Shown: positions 12,151 through 24,100 of the stretch, in pieces
Numbering within the stretch: position 1 is the stretch's first letter
How the letters are laid out: each line of letters opens with the position of its first letter
The notes under the pieces: generated by a model
The model's database searches: none
The model's input: only the letters and a program-made list of their open reading frames with translations
Told to the model about the DNA's origin: nothing
Assembly: GCA_028015205.1 (NCBI GenBank)
Contig: CM051519.1
Location: forward strand, 40,095,979 to 40,159,978
DNA: 64,000 nt
Source: Mytilisepta virgata
Lineage: Eukaryota; Mollusca; Bivalvia; Mytilida; Mytilidae
Direction of reading: 5' to 3'
Translations under genes and position numbers: made by a program

Positions 12151-15100
12151 ATGCGAGTTTTACCGTTTATACTGTTAGTCCTTGTCCAGGTTAACCTCAC
12201 AGAACAAGACATTAATGATAAATATCACTGTTTAAGGTAAGGGCCAAGATTTGTTTTATTTTCTGCTTAAATTAAGGTATCCGGACCATAAATGACCACG
12301 TGATTATTCAAAAGTTCCCGGATGTTCCATACAACGCAATTGAAATGACCTCGGTAATTATCGGCAAACATCGGAAATGCCAATATAACTAACTTATTTT
12401 TACAGACTCTGCATATAGGCAACAAAGTGTGTTTCAACTTGAGAAAAATATATATATATAATTCCAGCTTTAAATTGTTTGGTTCAGCCATTCACGGTCA
12501 AAAAGAGATACAATTTTCGATCATGATCTATTATGGTCCGGATACCTTAAGTTCAGAATGCTGAAGGGGAAGTCTGTAAGGCCGAAATCTGTAACGGCGG
12601 AATGACGGCACATTTTTTTTTTCTCCATTTCTCAACAATATTAAATTTCTAGCCTTTGTTAGTCTTACATATATGTGTTTTTTTTTTAATTTTGGTTTAT
12701 TTGTATGTTTCGAATTTTAGTGTGCCGTCCATTTCACTGAACTAGTATGTATTATTGTTTAGGGGCCGCCTCCGGGTTCGGGATTTTCTCGCTACACTGA
12801 AGACCCATTGGTGGCCTTGGGCTGTTTTCTGCTTTTTTGTCCGGTTGTTGTCTCTTTGACACATTCCCCGTTTCCATTCTCTATTCTAAACCATAGTGTA
12901 TTCAAATTTTAGGGATTACGTTTCACGAAGTATCTCAAATGTTTCCGGGAATGACAGTTTTATTTTTTTCAAACATCCATTCATTATATTTTCAAGATAC
13001 TTAAAGTATGCTTAAATGTTTTAAAAGGAAACGGCCAAATTTTTAATGCATATTTAGACCCGTTTATAGCCAAGTGTATATTATACCAGTAAATAATGAC
13101 ATCGCAAAGATCAAGACAACCGACATTTTTGGCATTCAATGAGGCACACAGTGAGACTGAAGAGGAACCAAACACAACGGGAAACAAATACTCGAATTTA
13201 ATAAAGTTGACACCTTCCGGAGAAGTACAGATGCGGGTAATAAGAGATCGAAATGCCGAAAATGACACGCGTGAGAATAGGCGGAATAGAGAAACTGAGG
13301 CTTGCAGTAGCAGACAAGAAATTACTAACAGAGATACGGACATAGAAACACTCAGAAAAGAATTAGCTGAACATCAAGAGACAGGAAAGAGATTGCAAAG
13401 TTTATTGGAAGATAGTTTAGGCGACTCAAGTCGTCAGAGGGTATCCTATGGAGGTGGAGATGGTTTTGTAGATAAGGTTTTCCCTGGTCTCTCCAGCAGA
13501 GAGAGGCGGCAACAGGCAGATCTCCGGGGTCCACATGTGGACCAGTGCTTTGGGCCCAGCACTAACCCTCCATGGCAGGCACCCACCGGCATGAGTGTTG
13601 AGGGGTGCGGATCTATTCGGGTGAATAGAAACAGGTGTGTAGACACCAATCTTCCAGATAATCAGTATGCAGATCCGGCGAATAGTATTGTAAGGCAAAC
13701 CTATAATTCATCTGCAGGCACACACGATAATGAAGTGAATTATCGTCCAATTCTTAATAGAACTGATGACACAAATAAGCCTAAACCTAAGAGACCACCT
13801 CCCTATGACGGAACAACAAGCTGGCAAGATTTTCTAACTCAATTTGAGATGATATCAGCAATTAATAAATGGGATGGCCCAATGAAGGCATATGACCTTG
13901 CTACCAGTTTAAGAGGAATGGCACAGGGAATAGTAACTGATATAGAACCAGCAAAACGACTTGATTATAATCATCTTGTTGCACAACATACAGATAGATT
14001 CGAACCGGAAAATCAAGCAAACATGTACAAGTCCCAATTAAATTCAATCTCAAGAAAGTCCGGTCAAACTCTGCCGGAATTAGGACAAGAAATTAGAAGA
14101 ATGACACGGCTTGCCTACCCATTAGCACCCATTGACATACGAGATCAGCTCGCTAAGGACTGTTTCGTACGAGCTGTCAATGACCCCAAACTTCAGCTTT
14201 TTATTTTTCAACGTGACCCCAAAACAATCAATGATTGCATACGCCACGGCTTGGATTATGAAGCTTTCTCTCTTGAACAAAAAAGGTTCCAACCAAAACA
14301 TGGACTGAGAATGCAGTATGAGACGGAACAGTTTGAATCCGATGAGAAAGACCCAAATATTAAGTCACATTTGGCACAAATGAGTCAGGAGATTAAACAC
14401 TTAGCCGTTAGTCAAAACAAGAACAGAAAAAGTGTTATGGAATGTTACTATTGTGGTATAAAAGGTCACTTTAAAAAGGAATGTAACAAGTTATCAAGGG
14501 ACATAAAGAATAATTGCGTCAGGGGCAATAGGTTGCAAAAATCGTATCAAAGTACAAAAAGTACCCAGGGGACGCAAACTGATTTCAAATTTCGCGGCAC
14601 AAGCCAGGGAAACTTTTAGATGCTGGGGAAAAGGACCGCTCACCAGCACAAGGATTTAAGGGCTCAAGGTCCACTAATTTGTTAAATAATATGCAAGACA
14701 GTTTGTTTTTAAAATGTTTTATTGCAAATGTTCAAGTTAATTGTTTAATTGATACTGGTTCTACTACATGCGTTCTTCATCCACGTAAGTTCAATTCACG
14801 TCCAGGCGCAAAGAAACACAAAATTCAAAAGAACAATAGGCAACTTTGTCTAGCTAATGGCAATGTTGTAAATACGTTTGGTTGTGTTACTTTGCCGATA
14901 GCAATCGGAACTTTTCAATTCTTGCAGAAATTTATTTTGGCTGAAATAGATGTGCCGGCAGTTATTGGTTATGACTTTTTGTCCGGACACGAATGTACAA
15001 TTGACACGGGTGAGGGAAGACTAATGATAGATAGCATGAAAATTAATTGCATGAAACAAAATAAGTCTTTGTGAGAAAGTTGAAATACCGCCAAACACTG

Positions 15101-18100
15101 AAGTTGTAACCATGGGAAAAATAGAAGGTGACTCTAGCAGTGTTATGAATGCTTTGATAGAGCCTGTGCAAACAAGACACAGTGAAAATATTTTTGTTGC
15201 CAAAGTCCTTGTAGATCCAAGCAATGGAAGAGTACCATTATGGATAGCAAATCCGACAGATAATAACCAAGTGTTGTTACAGTTTATGAAGGTGGCAGTA
15301 TGTGAGAAGTTTGCTATAGATTCATTAGAACAAGAAACAGAAGCACTGATGAAGATGAGTGAAACTGGTAATTGTGTAGATACGCCAGGTCATTTAAATG
15401 ACTTAAAAATGAAAAGCTCTGAACACTTACACGAAAACCAAATGGAACAGCTGGACACCTTGCTTAAGCGCCACAGTAACACTTTTTCAAGGACAAAAGA
15501 CGACTTAGGAAGAACAAGTACTATCAGACATGGAATAGATACAGGAAATGCTAGACCTATCAAACAACAGCCTAGGCGATTACCATTCACCAAAAGAGAA
15601 GATGTGGAGAAAGAAATACAGCGTCTCCTTGATAGCGGGATAATCGAGGAATCAAAAAGTCCTTGGGCTTCGCCAATCGTACCAGTTACAAAGAAGGATG
15701 GATCGACTCGCCTTTGCATCGATTACCGTGCCCTAAATAGTGTGACAATTAAGGACTCGTATCCTTTACCTCGTATTGACGACTCTTTGGATGCTTTACG
15801 TGGTTCTAAGTGGTTCAGCGTTTTGGACTTATCTAGTGGATATTTCCAGGTCCAAATGGAAAATTGTGACAAGGAGAAAACAGCTTTTACTAGTACTATG
15901 GGCCTATTTCAATTTAACGTCATGGCAATGGGGTTGTGTAATGGAGTTGCAACTTTTCAGCGACTTATGGAGTATATTTTGGCTGGGCTTAATTGGAAGA
16001 CTTGTCTCATATATATTGATGATATTATAATATTTGCTGACTCATTTGAGTCTCATTTAGAAAGACTGAATGATGTCTTGAATAGAATTGCTGAGCATGG
16101 ACTCAAGGTTTCACCAAAGAAATGTAGCTTGTTTCAAAAACGAGTCCCTTTTCTTGGATACATTGTGTCCAATGAAGGCATAGCTGCAGATCCAAATAAG
16201 ATTGAGAGTGTAAAGACATGGCCGAGGCCGAAGTCATTAACAGATGTGAGGAGTTTTCTAGGTACATGTTCATATTACCGTAGGTTTATAAGAGATTTTG
16301 CAGCCATCGCAAGGCCTATGCACAAACTTACTGAGAAAAATTGTCCATTTAATTGGACTCAAGAATGTGAAACTGGATTCCAGCGATTGAGAACTGCTCT
16401 AATTTCAGCACCAATACTAGGTTTTCCTGATATGACCAGACCATTTATATTAGACACAGACGCTAGTGGTTTTGGCATCGGTGCAGTCTTGTCCCAAAGA
16501 ACTGACAGTAGAGAGGTAGTGATAGCCTATTTCAGCAAAGCCTTAAGTAAAGCTCAAAGGCAGTATTGTGTTACAAGGAGGGAACTTTTAGCTGTTATAT
16601 TAGGGATAAAGCACTTCGACCACTATCTTTATGGTACTAGGTTTGTAGTGCGAACTGATCATGGCGCATTAACTTGGCTTCTTAGATTTAAAAACCCAGA
16701 GGGACAAATGGCCAGGTGGCTTGAAACGCTTAACACATACAACTTAGAGGTGCAACATCGACTTGGCAGACAACATGGAAATGCAGATGGACTTTCTCGT
16801 CGTTGCTTTCCGTGTAGTCATTGTAGCAGGCAAGATCAAAAGGAAGAAAACCGAAAAACAGAGGATGATGAGGTTGAGTGTCTAAGTAAGACCAAGTTGA
16901 AAGACACACTTGAGTCCGAGTCAAATCTACAGGACACCTCAGCAATATGGTACAATAGAAAATCAGACCAGGAAAAGCATGAAGCTCAGTTGAATGATGG
17001 TATATTGTCAAAACTTTACGAGATGAAGTCAAAGGAAGAACATAGACCGGAATGGTGCAAAATTGCAATACAGAGTGTTAGCTTTAAGAAATATTGGTCA
17101 CAGTGGGACCGTATCATAATTAGAAATAGAGTTCTGTACAGAAAATGGATAAACGTTGACACTCAAGAGAGTACTGATCAATTTATTGTTCCTGAGATAT
17201 GGAGAGAAGAAATTATAAAGATGTTACATGATGATGTTCAAGCTGGTCATTTAGGGATACACAGAACAGTTGCAAGAGCACAAAACAGATTTTACTGGGT
17301 GGGATATAAACAGGATATTTCCAGATGGATCCAAAGCTGTTCGATCTGTTGTTCTCGAAAACAACCACCAAGGAAAGCAAAGAGTCGAATGAAGCAGTAT
17401 AATGTAGGAGACCCACTAGAGCGTGTTGCATTAGATATACTGGGACCACTCCCTATTTCTAGCAAAAACAACAAGTATGTCTTGGTGGTAACTGATTATT
17501 TTACTAGGTGGGCAGAAGCTTACCCTATGCCAGATTCAGAAACTACTACAATAGTAGAAAATTTTGTCCACAATTTCATATGTAGATTTGGGGTCCCACT
17601 TCAAATCCATACGGATCAAGGGAGACAATTTGAGTCCGGGTTTTTCAAAGAACTTTGTGCCCGATTTATGATTGATAAAACGAGGACTACTGCATTCCAC
17701 CCTCAGAGCGGCGGTCTTGTAGAAAGACTAAATAGGACTCTAGAAGACATTTTAAGTAAATATATCAGTAAAAATCAACACGACTGGGATGAACAACTTC
17801 CATGGGCTCTAATGGCCTATAGGTCATCTGAACATGAAACGACTAAATTTTCTCCTTGCATGCTCATGCTTGGCAGGGAGATAACTCTTCCAGTGGACCT
17901 TGTATATGGACCACATCCTCAGACCGAAGATTACATGGATGAGGTAGAAGCTGTTTACCAACATGTTGCTAATTTACAGAAACGTATGTGGAAAGTTCAG
18001 GAGAGTGCTCGCAAGAATATTGTACGAGCCAGTGATAAGCAAAAGCGTGCTTATGACGTTAGGTCAAACCAGAATACATATAATGTTGGCGACGTTGTTT

Positions 18101-21100
18101 GGTTGTATACCTTTACAAAGGTGAAAAACAAATCGCCAAAACTCCAGCGAAACTGGGATGGCCCACACTTTATCATTGAGGCCATTTCAGATGTAATTTA
18201 CCAGATCAAAAAGACTCAAAATGCTAAAGCAAAGATTGTTCATCACGACAGGTTGAAACCCTTCTATGGGAAAGTCGAGAATTGGGTAAAAGAAGATCTT
18301 GTTATCACAAAGACTCAGAAAATGTCTCGCCAAAGCTCTCCCATTTCTGACGACACACTGATCGATCCTGAAAAATAAATAGAAAACTCACTTTATGCTT
18401 GTTTATAGCAGATACATATAATTAGCAAATTGTTTAAATAGTTGCATATACATAAATAAAAACTTACCTGACAGACGGACTATTCATCTTTTGGTGGTCA
18501 AAATTATGGTGTACAGCAAGCAAGCTCAAGATAACACACTGGTCATGGTGCAATATTTTTACATTTAATATGAATCATATTTTCAAAATTTGGTACTATT
18601 TCATATATTACAGAATGGAGTTTGAATGTAAAGTGTGTGGGAGAAAATATGACAATCGGAAGGCATTGATGAGGCACATCAGAGTCCGTCATCCAAACAA
18701 GGTCCTCAAGTGTCACTACTGCAGTTATGTAGTCTCTACATCTCTTAAATACAGGATGGAGGAACATATGAAATCGCGACATTCTCATGTCAGTGGAAAG
18801 AGCACAGGATTTATGGAAGTCACCATACCAGCCACTCCTTATTTGGGAATGGATAAAGATGAGACAGAGAAGATTAGGAAAAGGGAGGACAGGTCAGACA
18901 AAAGAAAGAGTACCTCAAGCAATTCAGACAGATCTCAACACAGACGAGAACATAAGACGGAAGGAAAAAGAGAACACAAACCTAGTAAAAGAACACCAGA
19001 AAAGACACCAACATATTTGGATTTATCTTCGCCAGTTAGCATCATTCTGGGTTATGATGACCATGATGTTTCGCCTATCAAGAAAGATCTCCTTGCCTCT
19101 TTGATTCACCAATTAAAATAGTTTCCCCCTTACAATCTAGTCCAAAGAGGTTGCGAATGGATGAATGCACAGAATCAAGAACAGGAGGGTTGATAATAGA
19201 GGATGAAACCCTGAATGCAGCAGATAATACCTGTGAGGAGGCTTACACCAGTGTAAAAGAAAAACCGATGATTCCGACAGTATCCAGGAAAAGAGACAGC
19301 AGTCACCTAGCGTTACCCAAAAAGGATGTGGTGGAAGAGGGGAAGAAGTGGAATCGGTTTTTAGCGCCGCCAAGTCTCTTCCAGGAAACAGAAGATGCTA
19401 AACGTGTCAAGCAAGTAAGGGATAAGGCAATAAAGCATGACAACTACACCGCCTCAGTTATCCCAGTGGGATATTCTGGAGTCATGAAGGAGGAAAAAGT
19501 TATATTTCCTGATGGGACAGTGTATTACCTGTCAGCATTTTGGATGGCCAATCCTCAATGCAAACAGAGGAAGGAGAAAGAAACTCAGTCTCTGGAAGTC
19601 AGCAACGCAGACAAATCATCTGGTACAGATTCTACAGATGCTAAGACAGTAGAAACCCAAACAGTTCAGTTGGAAGAAGTTCAGTTGGAAGATACAAGGA
19701 AAGTCGAGATAGCCAGTACAACTCAGTGGACTCAGACAGATAGCAACAGTAATGACATTAGACTAGTAGTGCTCAGTGGTGACGATGAATGACAAGAATT
19801 TTGTTCATATATTAGTTAAGACATCGACTAATTTTTTGTCATGTATATTTTCTTTCATTATTTTTTTTTATTTGCATTACCGTAATTTCTAATCTATTAA
19901 GAGGTATATTTATTACCGTAATTTGTCGTTAATTTGCACCTCAACTAAATTGACAATATTTTTTTTTATTATTCGAGTTGTTCATATTTGTTATCCGGGA
20001 CGGACAGTCTTTTCATAGAGGGGTGTAATGTAACGGACTAAGGAATCTGTTGCACTGGCCTCAATGAAAATACATGGTCACAGAGAGGAATATATGCACT
20101 TGGTTCATTGATAATATTTTTTAGGGTACATGTAGAAATATAAGACAGACAGTATGACGTTGCAAATTATTAACGGTAAAATGTGTCAAATGGGTCAATT
20201 GTTACTTACGATTTTGTGTGTACATATCAATTTACATGTTGCATCCTTCATGGTTACAACAATCTTTTTCTTTAGAATTCATTTTTATTGTCTATATTTC
20301 ACTGATTCCAAGTGTATAAGATAATCTGGTCAAGAATTCAGTAGCTCACCGCTTCAGATCGACCATATTGTTTATCGTAGTGCAACTGCCGTAAATCGGT
20401 CTGAAGAATGTTGTTCAACGTCTTTACGTCAAAATTAAGTCTTTTGAGTCACTTACGTCATTTTCGAGTCTTTAGAGTCCCAAACCCCTATAAATAGAGC
20501 GAATTCGCGGCAGTTCGTCAGTCGTGATCTGACTCCCAAGGTGAAAGGCAACTTTTAGCCAAAAGCCAACTACATTTAATTCTACGAATTACGATCCGGA
20601 AACGAGTCCTTTTCATCACTGCTTTATAATAAAAAGACCTATATATAAAAAGGTTAATATACTAGCTGAATTATTTGAGTCTCATGACTCAATATTTATT
20701 CATAGAGATTTGACACTATATAGAAGACTCAAAGGACTTAAGAAGACTCATTTTATTGATCGAGTCATCCTTGAATATTTCAAATAAACTATATATTACA
20801 GTTCTGCAAATGAAGTCGAACACATGTCATAAATACAGAAAATAAAGTCATAAGTTACATTCTTATATTCAGTTAAAGCACACGCTAGTTCCGTTAACTG
20901 ACGTCCTAGAGTAACACAAACTAAAAGCAGTCATTGCTTAACACAGAATTTTATACATTACTTTATAATTCAAAGAACATCTACATTTAAGCACGTTGAG
21001 CATCATAAAGATGATTTAGGTATCCAGTATTGAACAGTTAAATTAAAGACAATCTTATGTCAGCTTCAAGTTTTGATACTTCAGTAACTTTTATTAGCCT

Positions 21101-24100
21101 GAGCACTGTCTTGACCAGAATTATCTTCACTTGTTTGCTTGCTTAATATTTGGTACATAATTATGGTATTATAATTGGTATGGTTTGCCTCAAAAGTGTA
21201 ACAGTAATGAATTGTATTATTTCCGGACATACATGTACCTGAATTAATTCCTGTTGACTTTATTAAATAATTAATTTTATCACAGATTTATTATTCAGTC
21301 CTTGTGACTACTAATTCAACAAAATATATCATCTGGGTAGATTTGCCACGTAAGGTGACACGCCTATCCAGAGAAATATCTATACATCAAGTAATTCATA
21401 TATCTATACATCAAGTAATTCATCTATTAAATTGAGTCTCAGTGACTCGCTGGATAAACCTCAAATATTTCCAACCAAAAACTGGCTCCCTTAATAAGGG
21501 ACTCATAAAACAGTTCAGTAACCTCACTTCAGCAGTAGCGGACAATTCGCTACAATATAATAGTTGAAAATAGCAAAACTGTGAAATGCAAAAACGTTCA
21601 AATGTGTACATATTCATGCAAAAAGTGAGTAAATGATATTGCACAAAAATAATTTGAATATGTTCTTTCTTTATTTCATTACCATATACATAAAATACAC
21701 TATAATAATTCTCGTTTGAAGTATGGCCTATCTCCTTTGTTCATAGATCTCTGATGGCATAAGATGGTTATAGAGTTTTACTTTTACAGTCGTATCCTTC
21801 TTCAGATTTTTGCAATATTGTGTTAGCGTTGAGCTTCAATGACGAGACACAATTTGCCTAAACCAACATTGTTATGATAGAATTTTGGAATCGAATTAAA
21901 ACATTTAGATAATTATAGATTATTACATGACATTTTCCATATCCTGATATCATCCCGAGAGTCCCACATCGGACTGAGGGCTTTAGGCTGAGGTCCGGTA
22001 CGACTCGAGGGGTGATACAAGGGCCGATATGGAAAATGTCATTTAATGATCTATTTATCACATATTTAAAAAAAAATTAAAAAGAATTTCAGATTTTAAA
22101 AAAAATGGAGAGAGAAAAAAAAACAAACGAAAATATGGATTTTTGAAGGCCAATACGGATTTTCGAGGGCAAATATGGATTTTCGAGGGCCAATGCCCCG
22201 AGGACAAATAACCGACTCCGACTTATTATTGGATATGCAAAAACGTTCATATTAGTACAAAACATGTGATAATGATTTTTATATCATTACATTACAGCTC
22301 TGGAGCGATTGAATTGGTTTACTTTGGTTGGAACAGATTTGTCAGCATAGAGGTAATAATTATACGTTTTAAATAGGTAGGTACTTATTCGCCGTTTTTC
22401 GTGCAAACTCCGAAAAATGCAACATATTGCAAAATTGCAGGTACTTTGCTATAGCGGACATTTTGGATTTCTCTGACGACATTCATTACAAAGCATTATA
22501 CTTGCCCAAAAAATAAAAATGCAAATATTCAAATTTTTATAACTCATAAGCAATTTGTCGGCATATAGGTACATTCTAAACAATATTAGTTTTCTTTTCG
22601 TGTGCAAATGAACATTGTCAGTATTGAAAATTTTTGCCAATTAAATTTTTAAAAAAACTGAAGCGTAACCGTGGTATAACTGCTATATAAATTAACCAAA
22701 ATTAGTGAAAAATGCAAATTCAAACTACAAATACAGATACAAGGCGAGATCATACATAAATTGTTCGCATATGGAGAATCACTTTGAATGATGGATTTTA
22801 TGAGTTAATAACTTTTATCTCACCTGCTTTCATAACTTTTCTGACAAAATGTTTTTAAGACATGATAATTTCAAATCTCCCATAGCGCAATCCTTCAAAT
22901 CTGAAGCCTTTCCCCTCAGAATTAAACAAACAATTTGTAAATATTCGACTAAGGAAGTTTTCATAGACACATTAGTTTAAGATCCGAGACAAGAAAAGAC
23001 TCGATTATCCGTAATTCCAACAATTTTATCATTTTCAATCTACAACTAAGGGAGGTAAGTTGATTAAAAGGGCTGAAGCCACGTGATGCAAATGCCATGA
23101 ATAAATTACTCCGCATTTTGCCTTATGACCTGTAGGCAAAAAATTATTTTTCGTTCATCGTGAAAGAAATTTTTATTTCTCGATCACACATGTCCATATC
23201 CTCCTGTACGACTCTCTTGAAATAGTTGAAAGAGGAAATAAAAAATTCATAAAACCCAGAGAAAAGGTCTTTAAGAAAATTTGGGCGTCTGAACTCGTTG
23301 TCAGAGAAATTTTATATGTAATGACAATTTTATTAATCTTAATTTCACTCACAAATGTTCATTATTATGGCCATTTACCTCGTATCCTCTTTCATTTTAT
23401 TACTTCTATATACATGAAACTTGATTAAACTTTAAAGGTTTTATTTCTCCATATGTACATATCACCCTCAATTATGCCTCGGTAATGAAAATTCTAATTT
23501 TTTATTATTTTATTATTTATTTTATTATTTCTAGACTAGACTAACCTACCCAGATTTACTTTTGGTTATGGTTTGTCTGCTCTTAGCTTCTGTGGTAAAT
23601 AGACGACAAAAGATGAACATTAAGCTGAGTAATCGTAAGTAAATCTATCACATGAAATTCAGCATTTCTTCATTCCCTTTACAAATTAGAGATATAGAAA
23701 TATGATAATTTCTTTCGTCCAGCCAGACATACTCATCTGCATACATATTGAGATTTGTTCCCATATGCTCGGTGGCCTCGTGGTAGCGTGCTCGCCTCGA
23801 GTGCGGAAGGTCGTGGGTTCGATCCTCCTCCGGATCTAGCGAAAGACATTACAATTGGCATTTGCTGTTTCTCCGCCAAGCACACGGCATCTAAGAGTAA
23901 GAGCAAAGGACTGGTCGGCTCGGAGTCAGTATAATGTGTCCGGGTGGGGTGATATGTCTTCCTAAGGACAGTTACTTCGTGAGTTAGCACGTTAAAAATC
24001 CGGCTCAGCGTGTCGGTCTAGTATGAAAGCATGAATCAACTTCATACCATACCAACATGTTCACGTTCTGATATGCAACTATGACATTAAACAATAATTC

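Larger units (their letters stand above)
13082..21554 (+). mobile_element. Ty3/Gypsy LTR retrotransposon with an extra zinc-finger gene, lacking its 5' LTR
   Basis: The insertion is delimited by the empty inverted paralog around 39530. There, sequence matching 12887-13080 joins directly to sequence matching 21560 onward. The 4 base repeat ATAT at 13078-13081 and 21555-21558 fits a Gypsy target duplication. In order the element holds gag, protease, pol (reverse transcriptase, RNase H, integrase), a C2H2 zinc-finger frame, a polypurine tract and one LTR. The 5' side starts only 14 bases before the gag ATG, so no 5' LTR, primer-binding site or leader is present. It lies in intron 1 of gene copy A, in the same orientation. 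Order RT-RNase H-integrase places it in Metaviridae. Confidence 0.9.

Noticed and set aside
12984..13698. Minus-strand frames of 60-119 codons over gag
   Set aside because: They are antisense to a convincing gag gene and contain no domain.
18570..19792. Envelope gene of an endogenous retrovirus
   Set aside because: The position fits, but there is no signal peptide, membrane anchor, cleavage site or glycosylation-rich ectodomain, and C2H2 fingers are present instead.
23733..23990. Minus-strand 85-codon frame
   Set aside because: It is antisense to the tRNA-derived SINE.
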